Below are positions 1-6,128 of a stretch of DNA of 10,423 nt, in pieces (positions within the stretch are counted from its first letter, which is position 1; each line of letters begins with the position of its first letter). Origin of the DNA: JBBQSF01 sp038214085 (lineage in GTDB: Bacteria > Bacteroidota > Bacteroidia > Bacteroidales > CG2-30-32-10); contig JBBQSF010000109.1 in NCBI GenBank assembly GCA_038214085.1, positions 1-10,423 of the forward strand, given 5' to 3'. A model generated the notes under the pieces. That model was not told the origin of the DNA, did not search any database, and saw only the letters and a program-made list of their open reading frames with translations. The position numbers were made by a program, and so were the translations under genes.

Positions 1-115
1 AAAGGTTATCGTCAATAAAACCAGCAACTTCATATATTCCTTGTGCTTGAATAATTTCAAGAACTACTTTGGCATGCCCGTCAATCCTTGCACCAACGAT
101 AACTACTTTTTTCAA
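1..115 (-). CDS. PglD/NeuD-like sugar O- or N-acetyltransferase, N-terminal fragment (cut by window edge)
   Basis: Only the first 38 codons are present; the gene continues beyond position 1. The reading frame begins with Lys-Lys-Val-Val-Ile-Val-Gly and continues through GHAKVVLEI to a GFIDDN motif. This is the nucleotide-sugar-binding Rossmann-like N-terminal domain of the PglD/NeuD family, which acetylates amino sugars for surface glycans. The start must be TTG at 113-115: a stop codon lies two codons upstream in frame and no ATG is available. The usual family glycine loop (GAGGHAK) appears here as GARIDGHAK, two residues longer. It lies 51 bases downstream of a glycosyltransferase on the same strand, which fits a glycan cluster. 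The acceptor sugar cannot be told, because the C-terminal left-handed beta-helix that would carry catalysis is outside the window. Confidence 0.8.
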   Translation of the reverse strand, partial: MKKVVIVGARIDGHAKVVLEIIQAQGIYEVAGFIDDNL

Positions 116-166
116 ATTTTATAAAAATTAGGAACTGCAAAATTAACAAATTTGTGTATTCAAAGC

Positions 167-1405
167 TTATTCTCCGGCAATTTGTTTGTAGAATTGAATC
201 AAGCGATGAATATTCCTTTGTAATGATATTTCTTCTCTTTTTTTAAGCATTTCAGAAACAAGGGGTCGATAATCTCTTGTAGCGATAATATCTTTTAGAT
301 GAAATAAGTCTTGTGAATTCAATGTAAACCCTGCACTGTATCGTTTTACAATCCAGCTTTGGTAAATAAGTTCTTTTGAAACGAGAACAGGAATACCTGA
401 TTCTATATAATTAAATAATTTAAGTGATGTTGCATATTTTATTTTTTCTGCAGAAATTCCAGTATCCTTTATAAAAAAAGGAATTAAGCCAAAATGATAT
501 TTGCACAATTCATCGGCTAGGCAATCCTGTGAAACTGGCTTATGAAAATGAAAATACTTGTTATGCTCCGCAATTTGTTCGTATTCTGCTTTATCGGTGT
601 GGTGAACAGAAGGACTTGGGTAAATATGAAAATGTATTTTCTGCTCCGACAATATTTTAATTAAACCGGAAAACTGTATTGTTCCATAATGGGATTTATT
701 CCTGTGAGAACCGGCAATGCCTCCTGCATAAACCAAATGAATTTCATCTTCAGATAACTGCTTGGTATTGCTTTCAAAAAAATCATTATCACAATATAGT
801 GGAAAATATATTGTAGGAGGTTTGGGCTTTTCATATTTACGAAGCGCAACATTAGGTTCAAGGCTAGCACCAACAACTCCATTTGCCAGTTTTAAACATT
901 TTTTTTCATAAACCAATTCCGATTTCAGCCAACGGATATCTGGGTTCAAACCATAATAGCAGGAATAAACGTCTTGCATATCTATTACAAAAGGTGTTTT
1001 TACCATTTGCCTTACAATATCAGGATAAAAAGATTTTGGGGCAAAAGCATGATAAACATAAACTCCTTTCAACTGTTTAATAATTCGTTTTAAATGAAAT
1101 TCGTTTCGAAACAATAGAATAAGATCCCATTCATTTGACGAAAATTCTTTAATAAAACCCTTTTTGTGTGCAATAAGTACGCAATAAATTTCTTCACGTT
1201 TTAACCATTTGGCTATTCGCGAAACACGTGGAACTAAAGACTCTCCGACAAATACAATTTTTTTTATTTCAGGATTTGTATTTCTATAGGATTTCTTTAT
1301 TTTGATTTGTAAAATAAGTAAAATGAAATCAAAACACGATGTTAATTTATTGTAAGCAAGATTATAAATTTTACCGTATAATATTATTAATAATTTAAGT
1401 TTCAT
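167..1405 (-). CDS. GT-B-fold glycosyltransferase, GT4-like (412 aa)
   Basis: Probable cytoplasmic glycosyltransferase that moves a sugar from a nucleotide donor to a glycan intermediate. The order of parts suits a two-domain GT-B enzyme. Residues about 47-62 (KKIVFVGESLVPR) resemble the first beta strand and loop of the N-terminal domain. Residues 139-145 (FVIDMQD) match the strand that usually carries FDxRD-type residues. HLVYAGGIAG (about 223-232) begins the C-terminal domain, and KYATSLKLFNYIESGIPVLVS (about 323-343) is the donor-binding segment with its Glu. The first 45 residues are a hydrophobic/basic extension before the Rossmann fold and may associate with the membrane; no clear signal peptide is seen. 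The N-terminal domain is divergent, so the sugar cannot be predicted. A PglD-like gene follows on the same strand after 51 bases, so co-transcription is likely. Confidence 0.75.
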   Translation of the reverse strand: MKLKLLIILYGKIYNLAYNKLTSCFDFILLILQIKIKKSYRNTNPEIKKIVFVGESLVPRVSRIAKWLKREEIYCVLIAHKKGFIKEFSSNEWDLILLFRNEFHLKRIIKQLKGVYVYHAFAPKSFYPDIVRQMVKTPFVIDMQDVYSCYYGLNPDIRWLKSELVYEKKCLKLANGVVGASLEPNVALRKYEKPKPPTIYFPLYCDNDFFESNTKQLSEDEIHLVYAGGIAGSHRNKSHYGTIQFSGLIKILSEQKIHFHIYPSPSVHHTDKAEYEQIAEHNKYFHFHKPVSQDCLADELCKYHFGLIPFFIKDTGISAEKIKYATSLKLFNYIESGIPVLVSKELIYQSWIVKRYSAGFTLNSQDLFHLKDIIATRDYRPLVSEMLKKREEISLQRNIHRLIQFYKQIAGE

Positions 1406-1549
1406 TTATTTTCAAATCTAATGCACAATATTACATAAAATTTCTGTTTAGAGTCCCACGTATTGGTAAATTTCTGTTAATAGCGTTACCAATAATGGTG
1501 ATGCGCAAATTATGGAAAATGACAGAATTCATTTACCGCAAATTTTTCT
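1406..1549. other. Intergenic gap with a small inverted repeat
   Basis: The gap separates the T9SS cargo gene from the glycosyltransferase downstream of it. It holds a 9-base perfect inverted repeat (1461-1469 with 1486-1494) and an 11-base direct repeat AAATTTCTGTT (1438-1448 and 1468-1478, offset exactly 30 bases). No gene is seen. Confidence 0.6.
1461..1494. repeat. 9-bp perfect inverted repeat, possible weak hairpin
   Basis: TATTGGTAA at 1461-1469 pairs with TTACCAATA at 1486-1494 around a 16-base loop. It lies about 55 bases past the stop of the T9SS cargo gene. No T-run follows on the minus strand, so it is not a typical intrinsic terminator. A weak terminator, an mRNA 3' end or a protein-binding site are all possible. 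Confidence 0.4.
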
Positions 1550-2800
1550 CTATTTTAGTTTTGTAACTGAACCATGTATGGTTTTTGACATTTTATTCAT
1601 ACTACAAGTATAATTTATTATATAATAATATACGCCATCAGGACACACAGCATTTAAATTCCTCCCGTCCCATTTCTCAAAAATATTATCAGAATAAAAA
1701 ACAACATTTCCCCATCGGTTATAAATCAATATTTCGCCAGCTTCAATGTTTTTCAATACAGGATAAAAGAAATCGTTATATCCATCGCTGTTGGGTGTAA
1801 AAACATTTGGAATTTGAATATCACAACTGCAATCATTTATCACTTCAACATAAACCTCATCAAAAAAAATTGCATTGGTATTATTATCTTCAATCAACAC
1901 CTGATATGTTGTATTCACAGTTGGGAAAACAGAAATACTATTGCTATGCTCCTGCCCAAAAACAGAACTATCAATTGGCAAGGAAGTCCAAGTATAACTT
2001 AAATCACACCCGTCACATATCGAAGCATTTAAAACCAAGTTACTATCACATAGCGTAATCACATCCTCAAAAAGCTTAAATGGAGAAACGCTGACATCCT
2101 CAACATAGTAATATGCACCTAAATAGCCCAATATATCATTATTGGAGTTTTGAACAACAGTAGTGTTATTGTCTGGAACAAAATTTCCAATTGTTAAATA
2201 TCTCTCATTTCCATTAGATTTGAAATATGAGTTCAGAGTTGTCCAGTTTACAGTATCAGAAACCATTACCCCGTTTAACTGAGGTGAAAGGTAATTCAAT
2301 ACCTGATAAGGTGCCCCATTATTATTAATTGTAATGTCGGATGCTGATAAGCAGACACCAAAGTTATTAGAGCAATATGCTGAATTATCAGCTAAATTAA
2401 CAGAAACAGCAATTTGGTATGTAACTCCGGAAACCAGACTTATTCCTAAATCTTGTTTAATGTATTCTCTGTAATTAGGTTTATTTGCTAAATACGTATA
2501 TATCCCAGCATAGCCACTCCCACTTTCTGGGTTTTGGAATCCGCCCCAGTTCGTTGGAATGGCAGGCGAATAAATTGAACTACTGGTTGCACAAATATTT
2601 AAATAATCAGGGGTGCTTAGTACTGAAGTGCTAGTAATATCAACATTTTTCCAAAAAAGACAATTATTAATTTGAGAAACAGAATTGGGGCAATTGGAAA
2701 ATAATTCAAAATCAGAATTTCGAACAAAATTAATACTCTGCGAACTTACCTCCGAAAAAATAGAAATAAGAAATAAACTTAAAAATACATTTAGTTTCAT
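1550..2800 (-). CDS. Secreted T9SS cargo protein with CHU_C (gliding motility-associated) C-terminal sorting domain
   Basis: Protein of 416 residues exported by Sec and then by the type IX secretion system. Residues 1-20 from this start form a signal peptide (MKLNVFLSLFLISIF, then a small-residue cleavage region before Gln-Ser). Residues about 24-240 form a beta-rich domain, running from FVRNSDFELFSNCP through GGFQNPESGSGYAGIYTY to YYVEDVSVSPF. It resembles the jelly-roll, carbohydrate-binding-like modules common in Bacteroidota surface proteins. Residues about 248-322 look like an Ig/PKD-like domain. Residues about 328-416 are the CHU_C sorting domain (IPNVFTPNSDGYND, IYNRWGNVVF, WDGR, CPDGVYYYII). 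A longer reading from 2830 exists. The start at 2800 is preferred because it begins the signal peptide cleanly and has GGAAAAAT just upstream. Its ligand is unknown. Gaps of 144 and 376 bases flank the gene, so it is probably its own transcription unit. Confidence 0.9.
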   Translation of the reverse strand: MKLNVFLSLFLISIFSEVSSQSINFVRNSDFELFSNCPNSVSQINNCLFWKNVDITSTSVLSTPDYLNICATSSSIYSPAIPTNWGGFQNPESGSGYAGIYTYLANKPNYREYIKQDLGISLVSGVTYQIAVSVNLADNSAYCSNNFGVCLSASDITINNNGAPYQVLNYLSPQLNGVMVSDTVNWTTLNSYFKSNGNERYLTIGNFVPDNNTTVVQNSNNDILGYLGAYYYVEDVSVSPFKLFEDVITLCDSNLVLNASICDGCDLSYTWTSLPIDSSVFGQEHSNSISVFPTVNTTYQVLIEDNNTNAIFFDEVYVEVINDCSCDIQIPNVFTPNSDGYNDFFYPVLKNIEAGEILIYNRWGNVVFYSDNIFEKWDGRNLNAVCPDGVYYYIINYTCSMNKMSKTIHGSVTKLK

Positions 2801-2908
2801 ATTTTTCCACATCAAAATATATCGAACCAACGATGCGGAAATGCCAGAATATTCGCCATTATTATGATTTATGTAATTTTGTTACAATATTACTAAAAAT
2901 ATTTGTTT

Positions 2909-2984
2909 TTATACCGAATGGCTAACATGATAATCAAAACAATTTAAAAAGTAATTGTTTTGAACTGTTAGTCCATCGGCATAA
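2909..2984. repeat. Long imperfect palindrome (11-bp core stem plus outer stems)
   Basis: The core is a perfect 11-base inverted repeat, TCAAAACAATT (2934-2944) with AATTGTTTTGA (2953-2963), around an 8-base loop. Outside it CTAACA (2922-2927) pairs with TGTTAG (2966-2971). Further out CCGA/TGG (2914-2917 and 2919-2921, with one bulged A at 2918) pairs with CCATCGG (2973-2979), and TTAT (2909-2912) with ATAA (2981-2984). Pairing thus continues over about 76 bases with small interruptions. It could be a structured RNA element, a miniature transposable repeat or a binding site. Confidence 0.7.
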
Positions 2985-3033
2985 CCAAACCAGACAAAAT
3001 ATTTCATTTTAATCATCTTGTTGGCGGTTTGGT
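2984..3033. repeat. Second inverted repeat adjoining the palindrome
   Basis: ACCAAACC (2984-2991) pairs perfectly with GGTTTGGT (3026-3033) across a 34-base spacer. Pairing extends a little on both sides: CAA at 2995-2997 with TTG at 3018-3020, and AT at 2981-2982 with AT at 3034-3035. It abuts the previous palindrome, so the two could form a two-armed structure on a single transcript. Confidence 0.5.
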
Positions 3034-3206
3034 ATTAGGGAATGAAACTCTAAGAATGCATAATTTCACATATAAGATAGTTCAATCATTACTCCATTCA
3101 GGAATATATTTGGTGAAAATTAATACAAATAATGGCATAATGACCAAGCGATTCATTCTCAATTAAATTTTTCGGATTTATTTGATACCTTCATTAATTA
3201 CTCCGA

Positions 3207-4181
3207 TTACTCAATTAATTTCTTCTGAGCTTTTAATAATTTTTTATACGCTTCAAGTTCCATAGCTGGAGAACCGGTTACCGTGGCATTTGCAGGAATG
3301 TCTTTAGTAACCAAACATCCCATTCCTAAAGTGGAGTTTTCACCTATTGTGATTCCATTTCGCAAAATTACAGAAGGAGCAACCCAGCAATTGTCTCCAA
3401 TTATTGTACTGCCACCAATCATTGTGCATGCAATAACAAGAGTATTTTCACCGATAGAAACATTATGTGCAACATGCACAAGGTTGTCAATTTTTGCCCC
3501 CTTTTTTATTATTGTATCATTTAATGCTCCTCTGTCAATGCAGGTAGAACTTCCTATTTGAACATCGTCTTCAATTACAACATTACCGTAATGCGGGAAA
3601 TTAATGTTATTTCCATTTTCGTCTTTTACAAATCCAAAACCCCAATTGCCTATTGTTACGTTTGACCTTATCAAAACGCGATTTCCAATTATTGTGCCTT
3701 TCTGAATATGAGTATTTGCGCCAATTACACAATCTTCTCCAATAACCACATTTTTATCGATCACGGTATTGGCGCCAATGGATGAATTTCTTCCAATTAA
3801 AGCTGTTTCATGAATAACAGCAGTTGAATGTATTTCGGTATCGTTTTCTTCTTTAAAAAAATGAGCAAGACAGTCAACAAATGAATTTTTGGGCGTTTCA
3901 GAAAGTACAATAAGAGCAGAAATTTCCTTGCGTGTTTCCTCGTCTAAATTCTTATATATCAAACTATCAATAACTATTAGAGAAGCTTTTGTTTCCAATA
4001 TTAATTTACTGGCATTCGACTGATATTTCGACGACAAAAAAGTGATATGGTTTTCCGTAGCCTCAAAAATATTTCTGGGACCAATTATTTTTTTAGAATT
4101 GTCATATTTTGATTCGATTATTTGAAATGATCTGGATTCAAAATAATCTAAAATTTTTTCGAGTGTAATTATAGTTTCCAT
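3207..4181 (-). CDS. LpxD-like N-acyltransferase (UDP-3-O-acylglucosamine N-acyltransferase family)
   Basis: Left-handed beta-helix acyltransferase of 324 residues (E. coli LpxD has 341). Residues about 20-90 match the LpxD N-terminal nucleotide-binding domain (IFEATENHITFLSSKYQ). Residues about 118-295 are hexapeptide repeats. The active-site stretch is clear: GFGF at 181-184, STCIDRGALNDTIIKKGAKIDN, then HVAHN with the expected catalytic His239. In lipid A synthesis LpxD transfers a hydroxyacyl chain from acyl-ACP to the free amine made by LpxC. Here the start overlaps the end of a PIG-L deacetylase gene by 13 bases, so it likely acylates that enzyme's product. Where LpxD usually has Ala-Asp before Gly-Phe-Gly, this protein has Asn-Trp. 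The C-terminal helix is short. Because of its place in a glycan cluster it is more likely a paralogue than the housekeeping LpxD. Family is certain; substrate is inferred. Confidence 0.88.
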   Translation of the reverse strand: METIITLEKILDYFESRSFQIIESKYDNSKKIIGPRNIFEATENHITFLSSKYQSNASKLILETKASLIVIDSLIYKNLDEETRKEISALIVLSETPKNSFVDCLAHFFKEENDTEIHSTAVIHETALIGRNSSIGANTVIDKNVVIGEDCVIGANTHIQKGTIIGNRVLIRSNVTIGNWGFGFVKDENGNNINFPHYGNVVIEDDVQIGSSTCIDRGALNDTIIKKGAKIDNLVHVAHNVSIGENTLVIACTMIGGSTIIGDNCWVAPSVILRNGITIGENSTLGMGCLVTKDIPANATVTGSPAMELEAYKKLLKAQKKLIE

Positions 4182-4816
4182 CGTAAGATTTGAAAAGTTT
4201 CAGCATATTTTTCATTAATTTGTAAACCTTTTATTTTCAATAGCGATCTTAAATAATCTTCGTTATTGTATGGTCGGAATCCCTGAGATTTATATAGTCG
4301 CAGCGCCTCGATTTTTTTCTCAATATGATTTTCGTCAAGCACAACATACATGTTTGACAAAAATGCAAAATTATTCCATGGCATTTCGTATGATAACAAA
4401 CAAGATTGTTTGAATGCTCTAACTCCTTCTTCATAAATTGTTTTATGATCCTGATGTATATCCGAACTACTGGGAAGAAAAACCAAGTCGTATTTAGTAG
4501 ATTTACTCAACTTCACCATTACTTCAAGTATTTCTTGTCTGTATTGGGGGAACACCCTTACCTCAAAATCGTAGAAGAAGACATTTTCTCTTTTTATACC
4601 AAAAAAATCGACAACTTGAAAAAGCTCTTTTTTAATAGTTCCTGAAGGAAAACCGTCAGGAATAGATTTTTCACAACTGCTAAAAACTGCATAATGGATT
4701 TCAATGTTATTTTCGAGTAGTTTTGCAATGGTTCCACCACTTGAAAATTCTGCATCATCAGGATGTGGACACAAGAAAAGTACTTTTTGAATATTCTTAA
4801 AGCCTAATTTATTCAT
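4169..4816 (-). CDS. PIG-L/LmbE-family zinc-dependent N-deacetylase
   Basis: Protein of 215 residues, the usual size for PIG-L/LmbE enzymes, which remove N-acetyl groups from sugars such as GlcNAc linked to nucleotides, lipids or small molecules. The zinc/catalytic motif PHPDD lies at residues 17-21: His18 and Asp21 as metal ligands, Asp20 as likely general base, followed by AEFSSGGTI. The second motif DIHQDH (119-124) supplies the third ligand, His124. The C-terminal part (YKSQGFRPYNNEDYL ... KYAETFQILR) matches the subgroup found in surface-polysaccharide clusters rather than BshB or MshB, as far as I can judge from memory. Its ATG overlaps the stop of the upstream glycosyltransferase by 4 bases (ATGA). 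Its 3' end overlaps the LpxD-like gene by 13 bases, which suggests translational coupling. It is probably cytoplasmic, with no signal peptide. Confidence 0.9.
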   Translation of the reverse strand: MNKLGFKNIQKVLFLCPHPDDAEFSSGGTIAKLLENNIEIHYAVFSSCEKSIPDGFPSGTIKKELFQVVDFFGIKRENVFFYDFEVRVFPQYRQEILEVMVKLSKSTKYDLVFLPSSSDIHQDHKTIYEEGVRAFKQSCLLSYEMPWNNFAFLSNMYVVLDENHIEKKIEALRLYKSQGFRPYNNEDYLRSLLKIKGLQINEKYAETFQILRWKL

Positions 4817-6123
4817 AAATATTTTTTTAATATTTGAGATAACTGACGGGTAGTTTCAAAACGACTATATTGTTTGATTTGTTCAATGTTTACAGCAAAT
4901 TTAGAATTATTTAACCAATTTTCGAAAACACTTTGTAAAAAATTTATTATCCCATCAATATCACTTCGTTCAAAGACTTGACTGAGTGTAAAATCTTTCA
5001 GCAAATTTGCAGCATCACCTTTGGGATTGCCTAAACATAAAATTGGTTTACCTGCGGCAATATATTCCATTAATTTTCCGGAAATCAGCAATTCACTGTT
5101 TTTCATTTCAGCCAGACTATTAAAGAGCAAATCAGAACTAAGCATATAAGTAATTGCCTTTTCCTTAGGAACATATTCAATATGCTCAAAATTCAGTTCT
5201 GGTATTATCCTGCCAACCTCTGAAATGTTATTTGGGGAAACATTACCTATTAATCTGAGTTTTAAAAATGGAAGAACAGGGTGCTTGATTTCATAAAAAT
5301 AATTCAATGCCTTCAGAAAAGCCGTAATTGGCTGAGTATCGGAAAGCATTCCAATATGACTTATGGTGAAGAAATCAGGATCAGGTCTAATTATAATATC
5401 TTTGAAATCATTTTCGTCATATCCATTGTAAATAAAATTAACCTTTTCGGGATTAATTTCGCCTTTTTCAACTAAATGATCCTTCATCGACGGACCAATA
5501 GTTAAAATTCCATCTGCTTTTTTTAATATTTTTCGTTCAAGCTTTCTGTCGATATTTTGTGCTAATCTTGTTCTATACAAATGTTTATTGTAATGCAAAT
5601 CTGACCATGGATCTCTGAAATCTGCAATCCATGTTATTTTAAATTTTTTCTTAAGTTTAAATCCAGCAAGATGTGTTGAATGAGGAGTTCCATTTGTAAT
5701 GATAAGTTTAATATTTTCTTTTTTAATAATTCTTGAGGCTTCTTTTACAGCATATCTAACCCAACCGACTCGGGCATCAGGGATAAAAAAATTTCCGCGA
5801 ATTGCTCTGCTTATTTTTCCCATTAAACTTGGTTTTGACTCGCCTGCAAAGCCAATGGGTATGGCTGTAGTATTGTTTCCGCTTAATAAACGCGAATACA
5901 ATTTAAGTGGTTCGAGGGTATTGGTTTTATGCACCTCTATATTTTCAACAAAAGCATTCAGTGTATTGTCAAAATATCTGTAAGATGCTTTTTTTTCGTC
6001 AACTGTAACTACTATTGGTTTTATTCCAAACTCCGAAAGATATTTACAGAAATACATCCATCGCTGAACTCCAGATCCTCCACTTGGCGGCCAGTAGTAA
6101 GTAATAATCAGTACTTTTTCCAT
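4813..6123 (-). CDS. GT4-type glycosyltransferase (436 aa)
   Basis: Retaining-type GT-B glycosyltransferase, expected to act at the cytoplasmic face of the inner membrane. The N-terminal Gly-rich acceptor loop is intact (YYWPPSGGSGVQR, 9-21). A conserved FRDPW motif lies at 169-173. The C-terminal domain begins around 251 (FFTISHIGML), and the donor-binding segment SGKLMEYIAAGKPIL is at 348-362 with Glu353. This layout is typical of Bacteroidota GT4 enzymes of about 420-440 residues in glycan loci. The start lies 5 bases after the stop of the YfhO-type gene and the stop overlaps the deacetylase start by 4 bases, so it sits in the middle of an operon. It may build the sugar that the deacetylase and acyltransferase then modify, or use their product as donor or acceptor; the sequence does not decide. 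Confidence 0.87.
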   Translation of the reverse strand: MEKVLIITYYWPPSGGSGVQRWMYFCKYLSEFGIKPIVVTVDEKKASYRYFDNTLNAFVENIEVHKTNTLEPLKLYSRLLSGNNTTAIPIGFAGESKPSLMGKISRAIRGNFFIPDARVGWVRYAVKEASRIIKKENIKLIITNGTPHSTHLAGFKLKKKFKITWIADFRDPWSDLHYNKHLYRTRLAQNIDRKLERKILKKADGILTIGPSMKDHLVEKGEINPEKVNFIYNGYDENDFKDIIIRPDPDFFTISHIGMLSDTQPITAFLKALNYFYEIKHPVLPFLKLRLIGNVSPNNISEVGRIIPELNFEHIEYVPKEKAITYMLSSDLLFNSLAEMKNSELLISGKLMEYIAAGKPILCLGNPKGDAANLLKDFTLSQVFERSDIDGIINFLQSVFENWLNNSKFAVNIEQIKQYSRFETTRQLSQILKKYL

Positions 6124-6128
6124 TTTAC

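Larger units (their letters stand above)
2801..3206. other. Large gap with branched inverted repeats, no convincing gene
   Basis: This stretch separates the LpxD-like gene from the T9SS cargo gene. The middle (2909-3033) folds into two adjacent inverted repeats described separately. The rest (3034-3206) is AT-rich and I see no gene or strong terminator in it. A short direct repeat of CTCAATTAA occurs at the 3' end of the LpxD-like gene (about 3209) and again about 50 bases downstream (about 3159). A promoter for the cargo gene is expected here, but I could not pick out a convincing -33/-7 pair. Confidence 0.6.

Noticed and set aside
883..1080. Plus-strand open frames opposite the glycosyltransferase, cargo, acyltransferase and YfhO genes (for example 883-1080, 1585-1800, 3283-3561, 5699-5983, 7843-8055)
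   Set aside because: They lie antisense to well-supported genes and show no domain, signal or ribosome site; they are shadows of the real frames.
1413..1420. TAGATTTG on the minus strand, an exact -7 consensus before the glycosyltransferase gene
   Set aside because: It ends only 7 bases before the ATG, so the transcript would be practically leaderless, and no -33 element lies at the right distance.
2801..2830. Ten extra N-terminal residues for the T9SS cargo protein (start at 2830)
   Set aside because: They would put a polar stretch with Trp and Lys in front of a clean signal peptide, and the ATG at 2800 has a better upstream purine run.
2909..3016. A 35-codon minus-strand reading frame (begins MIKMKYFVWFGYADG)
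   Set aside because: It coincides with the inverted repeats, has no recognisable family or ribosome site, and is short enough to arise by chance.
3159..3217. Direct repeat CTCAATTAA at the end of the LpxD-like gene and about 50 bases downstream
   Set aside because: Nine AT-rich bases; likely chance or slight duplication, with no further structure.
4249..4434. A 61-codon frame on the same strand within the deacetylase gene
   Set aside because: It is an out-of-frame reading of a gene whose motifs are intact in the main frame.
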